A DNA stretch of 64,000 nucleotides from Treponema medium (GTDB lineage: Bacteria; Spirochaetota; Spirochaetia; Treponematales; Treponemataceae): NCBI RefSeq assembly GCF_017161265.1, contig NZ_CP031393.1, forward strand, positions 1,984,001-2,048,000. The letters run 5' to 3'. A program made the position numbers and the translations under genes. The notes beneath the pieces were generated by a model that was not told where the DNA came from, did not search any database, and saw only the letters and a list, made by a program, of their open reading frames with translations. Numbering within the stretch: position 1 is the first letter of the stretch; each line of letters starts with the position of its first letter. Positions 44,612-53,758 of the stretch are shown in pieces.

Positions 44612-45844
44612 ATGTACCGCCGTGGTTGTTTTTTTCAAAAGTTTTGTATTTTCTTATGTTCCGTTTTTTCCCTTTGTGTGGTTTCGTGTGGGAAAGAAAA
44701 AACGGGGAACTTGGAGCGCAAACAGCTTTTTTCAATAAAATACGGAAATTTTGAAGACCAGCTCGATTTGTTTCAGCTGGCAAGTCCGTATGTCCGTCCC
44801 GACACTCAGCTTGTCATGGATGACGGTATCTTTTATCTGAGCAATTCAGGTGCGGGAAAAATCCTCAGGTTGACATCGTTCGGCGATTTGTTGGCGCTGT
44901 ACTATAATCCTGAAAAGAATCCCCGCCCAACATTTATCGATGCCGATCAAGCTGATAAAATTATGACCCGCAGCGCCGTGCCGTATCCGCTTAATCATCC
45001 GACATATCTTGCCGTAACGCCGAATAAACACCTGTTCGCCGTTGATACGGTCAACGAAGAACGTATTGAGTACGATCAAACGGAAAATCTTGCATTGCAC
45101 GATACGGTCATTCATTTTAATGAGACCGGTGAATTTGTGGATACCGTCGGGCAAGAAGGTGTCGGCGGTACGCCATTTCCGCCTATCGAAGGGCTGTATG
45201 CGGATTCAAGCAACGGTATTATTGTGGTGTGCAGGGCGGAAACCGGTATTAGGGTATACTGGTATGACAATACCGGCAGTTTGCTGTATAAAATTCCCAT
45301 TGCGTTTAACGGATTGCCATCGCCTTATACTAACGAAGTAAAGATGTTTTCCAGCCTTGATAAGGCTGTTCCCGATTTTACGGCTAAGAAGCTGTATATT
45401 AAAGTCGATTATTACCGTGAAGATATCGATACGGATATCAATGTGAGCGCCGGAATCAGTTATGATAAAAGCTGTCTGTATACGTTTAATATTGAAAGCA
45501 GGCAGTATGAACGGACGGTGGATATTGCTCCTTATGAGGATACCGAAGATACGAATACCGGCGTCCGCCATGTTAAGAAGGTGTATGGGCTGCTGGGTGT
45601 AACGGCAAATAATTGGTGCTTGTTGACAACGCCGCGCTCCGACGGATATATCCTCGAACTAATCGATTTACATTCAAATAAAATATATACACGGACATTG
45701 GCCGTTTCTCCTGATGAACTGGTGTATAATGCTTTTCATCTTTCTTCTGATGGTATCTTGTCGGCGCTTCTTGCAGGGGACAAACAGGCGGACATCGTTT
45801 GGTGGAAGACAAACACAATTACCGGAGCGTCAAAAAATGAATAA
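44612..45844 (+). CDS. Lipoprotein with beta-propeller-like repeats
   Basis: The product is 410 residues from ATG 44612; an upstream frame overlapping the SPFH gene is unlikely. The signal peptide ends in lipobox 'LCVVSCGK'. The mature part has repeated strand units of NHL/propeller style ('GIFYLSNSGAGKILRLTSFG', 'YLAVTPNKHLFAVDTVNEER', 'GLYADSSNGIIVVCRAETGI'). It probably is a periplasmic or outer-membrane lipoprotein. It is conserved in style in treponemes, with no known ligand. The next gene overlaps its end by eight bases. Confidence 0.75.
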   Translation: MYRRGCFFQKFCIFLCSVFSLCVVSCGKEKTGNLERKQLFSIKYGNFEDQLDLFQLASPYVRPDTQLVMDDGIFYLSNSGAGKILRLTSFGDLLALYYNPEKNPRPTFIDADQADKIMTRSAVPYPLNHPTYLAVTPNKHLFAVDTVNEERIEYDQTENLALHDTVIHFNETGEFVDTVGQEGVGGTPFPPIEGLYADSSNGIIVVCRAETGIRVYWYDNTGSLLYKIPIAFNGLPSPYTNEVKMFSSLDKAVPDFTAKKLYIKVDYYREDIDTDINVSAGISYDKSCLYTFNIESRQYERTVDIAPYEDTEDTNTGVRHVKKVYGLLGVTANNWCLLTTPRSDGYILELIDLHSNKIYTRTLAVSPDELVYNAFHLSSDGILSALLAGDKQADIVWWKTNTITGASKNE

Positions 45845-46376
45845 CCAACCGGATTCGTGGAGCGAGGGGAGTTCATATCTCCGCTATGACCGAAGTGAGC
45901 GTTTAAAGCGTGCGCCGGAAGCGGTGCAGCAGATGTATGAGCCCGATTACATAAAAAAAATCAGCCTACTTAAAAGTCTTACTGCGACACGTTCATCCCG
46001 ATCTATGTTATTCGCCATTATCGCCGTGTTTGCGCTTACGTTTCTATCTTTTCTATTAAAAACTGATCGGCAGTCCGGAAAAATTCAGGGGGTTCCGGTC
46101 AAACTGGAATACTTGACTCAGCAGGAATATCTCTATGTGAATGTTTCATTTGGAGCTACGGAAGAGAGTGGTGACTATGCGCTGCCGCTTACCGTCCGTA
46201 TCACCGCAGCAAACCGCGATACGGAAGAGAAGGAAACGAAAACCGTCGAAGTGATTTACATCGGCAGCGCTTTAAGCGTACCGGCTCAGTTCCCCGCTCA
46301 TACCTATAAACAATTGGAAGCGGTTGTGCTGACGGACGGTAAAGCTGTATCGTTGCGGACTTCTGTAAAAAAGTAA
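45837..46376 (+). CDS. Single-pass membrane protein
   Basis: The product is 179 residues from ATG 45837, overlapping the lipoprotein gene's end with 'ggag' 8-11 bases upstream. A cytosolic N-terminus ('EAVQQMYEPDYIKKISLLKS') is followed by a membrane helix ('MLFAIIAVFALTFLSFLLK') and a periplasmic beta-rich domain ('YLYVNVSFGATEESGDYALP'). It is likely co-expressed with the lipoprotein. No named family. Confidence 0.7.
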   Translation: MNNQPDSWSEGSSYLRYDRSERLKRAPEAVQQMYEPDYIKKISLLKSLTATRSSRSMLFAIIAVFALTFLSFLLKTDRQSGKIQGVPVKLEYLTQQEYLYVNVSFGATEESGDYALPLTVRITAANRDTEEKETKTVEVIYIGSALSVPAQFPAHTYKQLEAVVLTDGKAVSLRTSVKK

Positions 46377-46460
46377 CAGCGGAACAATGCGGGGAATTGC
46401 TAAAAGCTATACCTGAGTTTTTAGAGATGCCCAACATACCGTATGAAGGATATTTGAACT

Positions 46461-47543
46461 GTGAGTATGAAGATTGCAGTAGGTTTAAGCGGAGGGGTAG
46501 ATTCCAGCGTTGCCGCAAAGCTTCTGATAGAAGAGGGGCATGACGTATGTGGTGTTACGCTCCGGTTGCTGAATGAACAAACCTCCATCGCAAAGAAACA
46601 AACCGAGCGGATTATTGAAGAAGCGGCGCAGGCAGCACGGCTTCTCGGTATTCCGCACCGTGTCTACGATTTCCGTGCCGAATTTCAAAAGCAGATTATC
46701 GATTATTTTATAAAAAGCTACCGCAGCGGAGAAACGCCGAACCCGTGTTATATTTGCAATAGGCAGATTAAATTCGGGCTGCTTTTGGAACAGGCTTTAC
46801 GGGAAGGTTGTGATGCTATTGCGACCGGCCATTATGCTAAGGTGTTTCAGGAGCCGTCCGGACGGTATATGCTGGAACGAGGGACTGATGTGCAGAAAGA
46901 TCAAAGCTACTTTTTAGCCTTACTGAGCCAAGAGCAGCTCAGCAGAACTTTTTTCCCGCTTGCAGAATTGACGAAGCCGGAGGTTCGCCTCATTGCGGAA
47001 AAAGCCGGATTGGTCAATGCGCATAAGAGCGACAGTCAAGATATTTGCTTTGTACCGGACGGCGACTATACGGCAGTAATCGAAGCATTGGCGCCCGATG
47101 CTTTTCCCGAAGGAGATTTTATCGACATCAACGGCGCCAAGGTCGGCACGCACCGCGGCTTGCACCGTTATACCATCGGGCAGCGGCGGGGGCTTGCTTT
47201 GCCGTTCGGCTATCCGATTTACGTGGTTGAAAAATCGGCAGAGCATAATACGGTTACCGTCGGTGCGGGGGATGCCCTTCTTGCCGCCGCCTGTTCGGTG
47301 CGGGAAGTAAATTGGATTGCCGAAATGCCGCAGGAGCCTTTTTACGCGGAGGTTAAAACACGGTACCGGCAGCAGCTGAAAAAAGCCCGCATCGAACCGA
47401 CTGGTGCCAGCCGAGTCCGCATCGTTTTTACCGAACCCGAACGGGCGGTTGCGCGCGGGCAAGCCGCTGTATTTTATTGCGGGAGTAGGGTAGTCGGCGG
47501 CGGTATTATTGACAGTGTTGAAGCCGTCGGAGATGTGGTATAA
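46461..47543 (+). CDS. mnmA: tRNA-specific 2-thiouridylase
   Basis: The product is 360 residues, the normal length. It thiolates U34 of Lys, Glu and Gln tRNAs. The P-loop is 'AVGLSGGVDSSVAAKLLIEE'. The first catalytic Cys is in 'NPCYICNRQIKFG', the second in 'SDSQDICFVPDGDY', and 'THRGLHRYTIGQRRGLALPF' opens the central beta-domain. GTG 46461 ('aagga' ten bases upstream) is used rather than ATG 46467. The gene is convergent with the threonine-synthase-like gene. Confidence 0.95.
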   Translation: MSMKIAVGLSGGVDSSVAAKLLIEEGHDVCGVTLRLLNEQTSIAKKQTERIIEEAAQAARLLGIPHRVYDFRAEFQKQIIDYFIKSYRSGETPNPCYICNRQIKFGLLLEQALREGCDAIATGHYAKVFQEPSGRYMLERGTDVQKDQSYFLALLSQEQLSRTFFPLAELTKPEVRLIAEKAGLVNAHKSDSQDICFVPDGDYTAVIEALAPDAFPEGDFIDINGAKVGTHRGLHRYTIGQRRGLALPFGYPIYVVEKSAEHNTVTVGAGDALLAAACSVREVNWIAEMPQEPFYAEVKTRYRQQLKKARIEPTGASRVRIVFTEPERAVARGQAAVFYCGSRVVGGGIIDSVEAVGDVV

Positions 47544-47649
47544 ATTCAGGGTAGACCGTTTCTACTTTATCAACCCGCCATGAAAATAACATTCATAAAT
47601 TTCCTTTATCAGCAAAGCTTATAACGAGTCTTTTTGATAAGTCTTTATA

Positions 47650-47735
47650 TTGTTCTGACTGTCAGAACCGCCACGGATGCGGTTGTTTCGATCAGCAGCG
47701 ATGTTTTGCAAAAGGCGATTAGACAAGAGACAAAA
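47650..47735. repeat. Degenerate triple-hairpin unit at a gene end
   Basis: 'gttctgac'/'gtcagaac' forms one hairpin. Then 'accgccacggatgcggt' resembles H1, 'ttcgatcagcagcgatg' resembles the linker of the 62.7 kb unit, and a worn 'ttttgcaaaa' stands for H2. The right side runs into the last codons of the threonine-synthase-like gene. An earlier string at about 47606-47629 ('atcagcaaagcttataac') is repeated at about 60289-60312. Confidence 0.5.
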
Positions 47736-49089
47736 GCCAATCTTTTAAATCTTTTGCGGATGAACATTCAAGTACCGGCTCATCTGTTATTTGCGGATTA
47801 TATTCCAAGCGAGTGGGTACCGACGGGTATATTCCCGTTGCCGTTCTAACTGCTTCGGAATGAAAAGCGGGATGCGTTATTTCCGGGATAATCGTAATAC
47901 AGGAATGCGCAGTGTGTTCATCGGATACCCAACAAGGCAGCGAACCGGTGTTCATACAAAAACTTTCAATAGGATGATGTTCATCCGCTATCGCCTGACC
48001 GTTTTTTATCGAACCCCACGCCTGCCATACTTCTGCGACGTCGGAACTGATAATATACCCTGTCCGATCTTTACAGTCGCGCATTGCCTCTAACACAGAA
48101 TCCTGATCAAATCGAAATAAGGCGACTTCCGGGGCACGTCTTTCAGGAGAACTCTGCGTATAAAGCATCCTAAAGCGTCGACATTCTCCTTCATAGTCTC
48201 TTTCAGGAATACGGCAAGAAGCATTGACTGTTGTAATAAAACCGTTTATAGGCGCTCCCATTTTTTTTGCAAGTACGGCAGCATTGAGGGTGTTCGGCTG
48301 GTTTAACGAAGTACCGATAATCAGCTGAGGTTGCTCAATACTGTTATCATAACCGGTTCGTGAAAGTACCGCCAATGCAGCATACATACAGCAACACACC
48401 TGCGATAATAGATAGCCGATATGTGCTGCATGAGGAATAAACAACTCCATCGAACCGATAATATCAGCATCTACTGCCGTTTCTTGAACCATCGTTTTAC
48501 AGTCTGCCAGAGAGCCGTTGACGCCAAAGGTGTGAATATTTTCAGGAAGCAACAGAATTTGCTGTTTTGTCATAGTCTGAAAAGTATCTTTCGAATCTTG
48601 AGGATATAAAAAAGTTGCATGAATATCTTCAAACTCGGAAAATGCTTTTGCAAGCGAAAGCGTTTCAAGCTCTGTTCCCGCAAAAAGAATATGCACCGGC
48701 TGTCCACTGCACTGATAGAAATAATCAACCAGCTGCGCAGTAAACCGAGCGCCAAAATCGGTATAAGAGCCGCCACCTCCATGGGTAAGTTCAATGATAT
48801 AAGTCCGGGGATCGATCGGAAACACCGGAACCCTGAAAGGAAACGCGCGTGCAATAAGGGTGTATAAATCGGATTCGGGAATAACATCCCGAAAAAATGC
48901 TCGGAACACTTCAAATGCAACATCACGAAAAGACGGCGGAGGATTTTTATATATCAGCGAATCGGGTAAAATCGGTATCTGACGAGGAATATAATTTCCC
49001 CCTTCTGCATCGTTTATTTTAAATACCGTTTCTAAAGGAATGCATACGGATGGATCTCTCACATTATAAAAAGATATAGACGGTTGCAT
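47719..49089 (-). CDS. Threonine-synthase-like protein lacking the catalytic lysine
   Basis: The product is 456 residues and spans the whole threonine synthase fold: start 'FYNVRDPSVCIPLETVFK', then 'DGG'-like 'AEGGNYIPRQIPI', 'YIIELTHGGGGSYTDFGARF' at the cofactor site, and 'GVNGSLADCKTMVQE' and 'FIPHAAHIGYLLSQ' at the substrate site. In true enzymes the site reads F-K-D with the PLP lysine; here it is Y-T-D (Thr110). The S-G-D-T-G phosphate loop is also changed ('FAGTELETLS'). It is therefore probably a pseudoenzyme. Its start codon has only a weak ribosome site. Confidence 0.75.
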   Translation of the reverse strand: MQPSISFYNVRDPSVCIPLETVFKINDAEGGNYIPRQIPILPDSLIYKNPPPSFRDVAFEVFRAFFRDVIPESDLYTLIARAFPFRVPVFPIDPRTYIIELTHGGGGSYTDFGARFTAQLVDYFYQCSGQPVHILFAGTELETLSLAKAFSEFEDIHATFLYPQDSKDTFQTMTKQQILLLPENIHTFGVNGSLADCKTMVQETAVDADIIGSMELFIPHAAHIGYLLSQVCCCMYAALAVLSRTGYDNSIEQPQLIIGTSLNQPNTLNAAVLAKKMGAPINGFITTVNASCRIPERDYEGECRRFRMLYTQSSPERRAPEVALFRFDQDSVLEAMRDCKDRTGYIISSDVAEVWQAWGSIKNGQAIADEHHPIESFCMNTGSLPCWVSDEHTAHSCITIIPEITHPAFHSEAVRTATGIYPSVPTRLEYNPQITDEPVLECSSAKDLKDWLLSLV

Positions 49090-49181
49090 ATTTCTTTATA
49101 GCATAGATATACCGTGATTTCAATCGTAGAGGATATATTTTTCAGATAGACTTTTTTTCTCTTTTTCGCTATTTTTAATGT

Positions 49182-52076
49182 ATGGGGATGTTCAAACTTT
49201 ACATCGATTATTTTAAAAGTAAACTCAAAAATCTGCGGAAGCCTAAAGAAGAAATTCCGATTGATTATGAAGAGATTGTCGAAGAACAATGGCAGGCCGA
49301 TTTTTCCAAGCCTGAAAACTGCCGGTTCGCTGCGGAAACGGGTGACGGATATACGGCTGCCTTTACGCCGCCTGAGCCTGCCGAAAACAATACGGGCGGC
49401 ATCACGCTCGAAGCGCAGCGGAAGCATCTCTATGCGTGGACGGTCAATCCGGTATTTCGCTATAAGGATGTGATTATCGAAGCGGATATCCGTTTGCCGG
49501 AACCTGCAAAAAAGCCGGACGGACAGGATACACCAACCGATAAGGCGGGAGGATTCGCTGCCGGAATCCTGTTCCGTTATATCAGCCAAAGTACCTTTTA
49601 CGCACTGATGATCTCCGATGCGGGATGGGTACGGCTCGATGCGGTCGTCAACAGCACCCCGATGCCCCTCCTAGGCTGGGTAAAAATCCCCGGTTCCGTT
49701 CATTCCGATATCGATCATCATAGTTCAGATCACCCTGATTCAGACTATTCAAATCATAAAGGAGAAGCGGATACAAAACGTGCGTACTCAATCAAACTGA
49801 TCGCGAATAATACGACCATCACCATTTTGATAAACGGCCATTGGGTTGCTTGCTGCGAGGATGACACCATTCAGGCAGCGGGAAAAATTGCCTTTGCAAT
49901 TCAAAACTGGGAAACCTACCCGCAGGTTATCGCGCAGCTTTCCCGCTTTTCGTTAAACTCCATCCCGATGACGGTAGAAACGGCATACACGGAAGCAAAC
50001 GAATTTTCCGCGGTGCCGCCGGATGCCCGCATCAGCCTTGCAAAAACGCTCTATGCGATGGGGCGGTATGTTCCCGCCTTGCTCCAGCTTCGGGCTGCAG
50101 CGCGGTTAAAGGAGCCGGAAGAAGCGGATCGGATACTGGCAGGCCGCATTTATTTTGCGCAACGGATGCTTGACGAAGCCGAGCAGGAATTTCAATCGGT
50201 CTTGGAAGCGAATCCCTCTAACGAGGAAGCCTTTGCGGAACTCGGCGGCATTTACTATCGGGCTGAACGGTACGAGGATTTACAGCGCTTACTGCAAAAA
50301 GTTCCGAAGCCGATGATGTCGCAATCCTCATTCCTCTCAAACCTTGAAGGACATTTATTCCATGCGTTAGGGAACTATGAAGAAGCGGCTGAAGCATACC
50401 GGCGGGCGTTTACAATCGATCCCGAGCAGGGGCTTTTTGCCTTCCATCAGGCGAATGAACTCTACGATTGCGGGAAAAAGCCGGAAGCGGTAGATGCATA
50501 TATGCAGGCTGCGCGCGCTTTTTTACAGCAGGAAGCCTACGATGACCTTGCGGAAGTTATTACGATATTGGAACGTATAGCGCCGAATGATCCTCGAACG
50601 CTTTCGATTGCCGGAAAATATGCTTACGCAGTGGGCAGATACGATGATGCCTTGCTCAAATTAAAAACGGCGTGCAAAAAGGGTTCGGAAGATTCCGCTG
50701 ACTGGTACCTGTACGGACTTTTGCTCAAAACCGAAGAACCGAAAGAGGCCGTCAAAGCATTCAAAAAAGCATGTACCCTTGAACCTGAGTACGGATTATA
50801 TCAGTTCCGATTAGCCGAAGCGCTCTATTTAAGTAATGGAAAATATCAGCCGGTATTGGAACAAGCGCTCGCCGCCGATCCGCACAACGGTTGGGTGCAT
50901 AATTTACGCGCATTAGCCGCATTGCGCGAAAACGATATTGAACAGGCGGAAGCGGCAGTCGAGGAAGCGCGCAGGCTACTGCCCGATGAAGTATCCCTGC
51001 TGGTAAACTATCTTGAAGTACAACGCAGAAAGGGACAGCTTACAAAGTGTCTGCCGCTCTTCGATATTGAAAACGGAACCGCCGACCTCGCGGTAGAACG
51101 GAATCGGGCAGCTGCGTTCCACGCCTTAGCGAATGCATTTGCCGACGACGATGCTCGCGAAGAAGCGCAGCAGTGGTATTATAAGGCATTAAAACTCGAT
51201 CCGAAAAATCCTGAGCTTCTCACTGATAAAGCTGAAAACGATTATGCGCTCTTCCTCCTCAACGAGGCCGATGACGGTTTGGTTAAGGCGCTCGATATCC
51301 AGCCGTCCGTACGGATATATCAACTGATTGCATCCATATCCGTTCAAAAAGGCGACTATGCCCGTGCGGAGGTAACGTTACGGGCAGGGCTTGAATCCTT
51401 TACCGAAAGTCCCGACCTACACTACGACCTTGCCTGTGTGTACCGCAACACAAAACGGTTCGAGCAGGCTCAAGCACAGATTGTACAGCTTAAACGGTAT
51501 GAAACGTCGGAACGTGTCGATGCGCTTGAACAAGCCCTTTTGCAGGATACCGGCACAACCGCTCAAGCCGCAACAAACAAGGAAGAAACATCCACAGCGG
51601 AACCCGCTGCAAGCGCCAAGAAAAAAAAGGCGGCATCTGCTACGGATACAAAGTCAACCGCAAGTACCAAGTCCGCTGTAAGCAAAAAAAGAACTGCAGC
51701 GACTGAGCCTACCGCAGAGCCAAAAGCCGAACAAAAGCCCAAGAAGACAGCTCTGGCAAAAAAAACAAGCAGAGCTTCCAAATCTGCCGCGGATGCAGAG
51801 GAATCCGTTATCAGCGCCAAGACAAAAAAAAGGGCAAGCGCCAAGTCTGCTGCAGGCAAAGAAGGAGCGGACGCAACAGAACCCGCTACCGGTACCAAGG
51901 CAAAAAAAGCTGCATCTGCTAAGTCTGCTGCGGATGCAAAGCCAACCGCAAGAACCAAGTCCGCTGTAAGCAAAAAAAGAACGGCAGCGACTGAGTCTAC
52001 CGCAGAAGAAAAGGCTGATACAAAAACCGAAAAAGCGGCGATAAAAAAGCCCCGAACAAAAAAAACAACTGGATAA
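49182..52076 (+). CDS. Large TPR protein with Lys/Ala-rich tail
   Basis: The product is 964 residues. About residues 30-265 form a concanavalin-like beta-sandwich ('FRYKDVIIEADIRLPEPAKK', 'GGFAAGILFRYISQSTFYAL'). About 285-780 are TPR repeats ('YVPALLQLRAAARLKEPEEA', 'EEAFAELGGIYYRAERYEDL', 'NYEEAAEAYRRAFTIDPEQG'). The last ~160 residues are Lys/Ala/Thr/Ser-rich, like a histone H1 tail. No signal peptide is seen, so it is cytosolic. No ribosome site is clear before ATG 49182. It may be a scaffold; its function is unknown. Confidence 0.75.
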   Translation: MGMFKLYIDYFKSKLKNLRKPKEEIPIDYEEIVEEQWQADFSKPENCRFAAETGDGYTAAFTPPEPAENNTGGITLEAQRKHLYAWTVNPVFRYKDVIIEADIRLPEPAKKPDGQDTPTDKAGGFAAGILFRYISQSTFYALMISDAGWVRLDAVVNSTPMPLLGWVKIPGSVHSDIDHHSSDHPDSDYSNHKGEADTKRAYSIKLIANNTTITILINGHWVACCEDDTIQAAGKIAFAIQNWETYPQVIAQLSRFSLNSIPMTVETAYTEANEFSAVPPDARISLAKTLYAMGRYVPALLQLRAAARLKEPEEADRILAGRIYFAQRMLDEAEQEFQSVLEANPSNEEAFAELGGIYYRAERYEDLQRLLQKVPKPMMSQSSFLSNLEGHLFHALGNYEEAAEAYRRAFTIDPEQGLFAFHQANELYDCGKKPEAVDAYMQAARAFLQQEAYDDLAEVITILERIAPNDPRTLSIAGKYAYAVGRYDDALLKLKTACKKGSEDSADWYLYGLLLKTEEPKEAVKAFKKACTLEPEYGLYQFRLAEALYLSNGKYQPVLEQALAADPHNGWVHNLRALAALRENDIEQAEAAVEEARRLLPDEVSLLVNYLEVQRRKGQLTKCLPLFDIENGTADLAVERNRAAAFHALANAFADDDAREEAQQWYYKALKLDPKNPELLTDKAENDYALFLLNEADDGLVKALDIQPSVRIYQLIASISVQKGDYARAEVTLRAGLESFTESPDLHYDLACVYRNTKRFEQAQAQIVQLKRYETSERVDALEQALLQDTGTTAQAATNKEETSTAEPAASAKKKKAASATDTKSTASTKSAVSKKRTAATEPTAEPKAEQKPKKTALAKKTSRASKSAADAEESVISAKTKKRASAKSAAGKEGADATEPATGTKAKKAASAKSAADAKPTARTKSAVSKKRTAATESTAEEKADTKTEKAAIKKPRTKKTTG
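51653..52009 (+). repeat. Internal direct repeats in the Lys/Ala-rich tail
   Basis: About 68 bases at 51653-51720 recur at 51942-52009 with few changes, both starting 'accgcaag' and containing 'aagtccgctgtaagcaaaaa'. They lie 289 bases apart, in frame, and encode the 'TKSAVSKKRTAATE' block. Unequal exchange between them would change tail length without a frameshift. Confidence 0.7.
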
Positions 52077-52095
52077 TGGAACGAACTGTATCATA

Positions 52096-53556
52096 ATGAA
52101 TCTCAGCGTGAGTACGCCGTCTTTTTGCGGAACGATGACGGCGCCGTCTTCCAAAAGCCATACGCTCCGCGCCCTCATCTGCGCCTCTTTAGCGGACGAT
52201 ACTTCGTTTATTACCGCGCCCCTTATCAGCGGGGACATGGAAAGCGCCGTACAGGTACTGCGGAAGCTCGGCGTTACCATTACGGAAGTATCGAATAATC
52301 CGCTTGTACTCAAAGTTACGCCGCCAGCCGACGGTCTCCTCTCCTCCGTAGAGCACGGTGCCACGGAACGCATTCTCGACCTCGGCAATTCTGGTTCCCT
52401 CCTCTACTTTTTAGGCATGATCCTTGCCGCAGCCGATGCACCGGTGTGTCTCACTGGAGATGCATCCCTTCGGAGCCGCCCCGTAGAGCCGCTCCTTTCG
52501 GTATACCGGCAAGCGGGCATCCCGTACTCGGCGGCAAGTAGTAAAAACGGTACAGGCAGCATGGAAGTCCCGCCGCTTCGTTTTTGCGGTCCGCTGCCGG
52601 CCGGAGCATATCAACTCGACGGCCCCTTTTCTCAGCCCGTAACGGGGCTTCTCCTTGCCGCGCCGCTTTTAAACGGGATGAGCCGCATTACCTTTGACAA
52701 GGCCGGAGAACGTCCGTACCTTAGGATGACCTGCGCTTGGCTCCGCATTGCCGCTATTGAGGTACTGAACCGCGGCGATTGCTATTTTGAAATCAAAGGC
52801 GGACAGCGCTATCGTGCCTTTACGCAAACGATACCGGGCGATTGGTCGTCCGCCCTCTTTCCCCTGACCGCAGCCGTCATCTGTAATGCGGCGCTTACGC
52901 TGACCAACCTCGATCCCGCAGACACGCAGGGGGATTCGCAGGCGCTTTCCATCCTTAAAGCGATGGGAGCTGACATCCGCTGCGATGCAGAGCGCCGCAC
53001 GGTTTCGGTATTTCCCATATCCGGCACACTAAAAGGCGGACGCTTCGATTGTTCGGATATCCCCGATGCGGTTCCCATCCTCGCCGCTGCCGCCGTGTTT
53101 TGTACGGGAGAAACGCTGCTGCTCAAAGCCGGTGTGTGCCGCTTTAAAGAATGCGATCGGCTTGCCGCCTCGGCGGAAGAACTCGCAAAATTCGGAGCGG
53201 ATATCACTCAAGGGGAAGATTTTCTCCGCATCGGCGGCAGCGGTAGGAACAGCAGCGTTGTAAACGACAGCGGCGGACAGAAACTCCATCCCGCACGGGT
53301 ACGAAGCCGCGGCGACCACCGCATCGCGATGATGCTCGCCGTCGCAGCATGCGGAATTGCCGCACGTTATCATACTGGGCAACAATCGGATACAACGAGG
53401 GAAAATACCGAAAAATTTTCCGAAACCTCTTGTATAGAAGATTTTGATTGTGTAAAAATATCCTACCCTCGATTTATCGAGGATATGAATGCGGTAGGCG
53501 CCACTTTTAAAGAGGTAAACGTATCAGGCTCATCTTTGACTATCCCCGCAGAATAA
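52096..53556 (+). CDS. aroA: 3-phosphoshikimate 1-carboxyvinyltransferase (EPSP synthase)
   Basis: The product is 486 residues and joins shikimate-3-phosphate with phosphoenolpyruvate in aromatic synthesis. Family motifs are 'TAPSSKSHTLRALICASLA', 'LDLGNSGSLLYFLGMILAAA' (normally L-G-N-A-G-T), 'LDGPFSQPVTGLLLAAPLL', 'VCRFKECDRLAASAEELAKF' and 'GDHRIAMMLAVAACGIA'. It is about 50 residues longer than most, mainly from Ser/Gly and polar insertions near 'GSGRNSSVVNDSGGQKLHPA' and after the DHR motif. No clear ribosome site precedes ATG 52096. Confidence 0.92.
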   Translation: MNLSVSTPSFCGTMTAPSSKSHTLRALICASLADDTSFITAPLISGDMESAVQVLRKLGVTITEVSNNPLVLKVTPPADGLLSSVEHGATERILDLGNSGSLLYFLGMILAAADAPVCLTGDASLRSRPVEPLLSVYRQAGIPYSAASSKNGTGSMEVPPLRFCGPLPAGAYQLDGPFSQPVTGLLLAAPLLNGMSRITFDKAGERPYLRMTCAWLRIAAIEVLNRGDCYFEIKGGQRYRAFTQTIPGDWSSALFPLTAAVICNAALTLTNLDPADTQGDSQALSILKAMGADIRCDAERRTVSVFPISGTLKGGRFDCSDIPDAVPILAAAAVFCTGETLLLKAGVCRFKECDRLAASAEELAKFGADITQGEDFLRIGGSGRNSSVVNDSGGQKLHPARVRSRGDHRIAMMLAVAACGIAARYHTGQQSDTTRENTEKFSETSCIEDFDCVKISYPRFIEDMNAVGATFKEVNVSGSSLTIPAE

Positions 53557-53626
53557 TATAGGCTGTTCAACTAGAGTGGAACTACTTCGCGATTCAAATG
53601 GTCTTACTGCCCATATTATTCTGCGG
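53546..53626. repeat. Inverted repeat overlapping the end of aroA
   Basis: 'ccgcagaataatat' (53546-53559, including the aroA stop) is repeated inverted at 53613-53626. The 53-base interior has no clear further pairing. It could fold in the aroA mRNA 3' end. Confidence 0.65.
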
Positions 53627-53673
53627 AATTTGATTTAGTCTAGCTGATGCATTTACCCATCTACTAAAAAAAT

Positions 53674-53701
53674 GTACGAAATTTTGGATAAAATTTCGTA
53701 C
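53674..53701. terminator. 12-bp hairpin between aroA and the transporter
   Basis: 'gtacgaaatttt' pairs perfectly with 'aaaatttcgtac' around 'ggat'. It is preceded by seven A, which is a T-run for minus-strand transcripts; on the plus strand no T-run follows. It may act in both directions or simply be structural. Confidence 0.45.
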
Positions 53702-53758
53702 AGAAAGAAGGTATCCGCTTAACATATTTCTGATGCGGTTGCCATATTGAGGTTACGG

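Noticed and set aside
51654-52388. Cys/Phe/Leu-rich minus-strand frame
   Set aside because: It is antisense to the Lys/Ala-rich tail of the TPR protein and the start of aroA.
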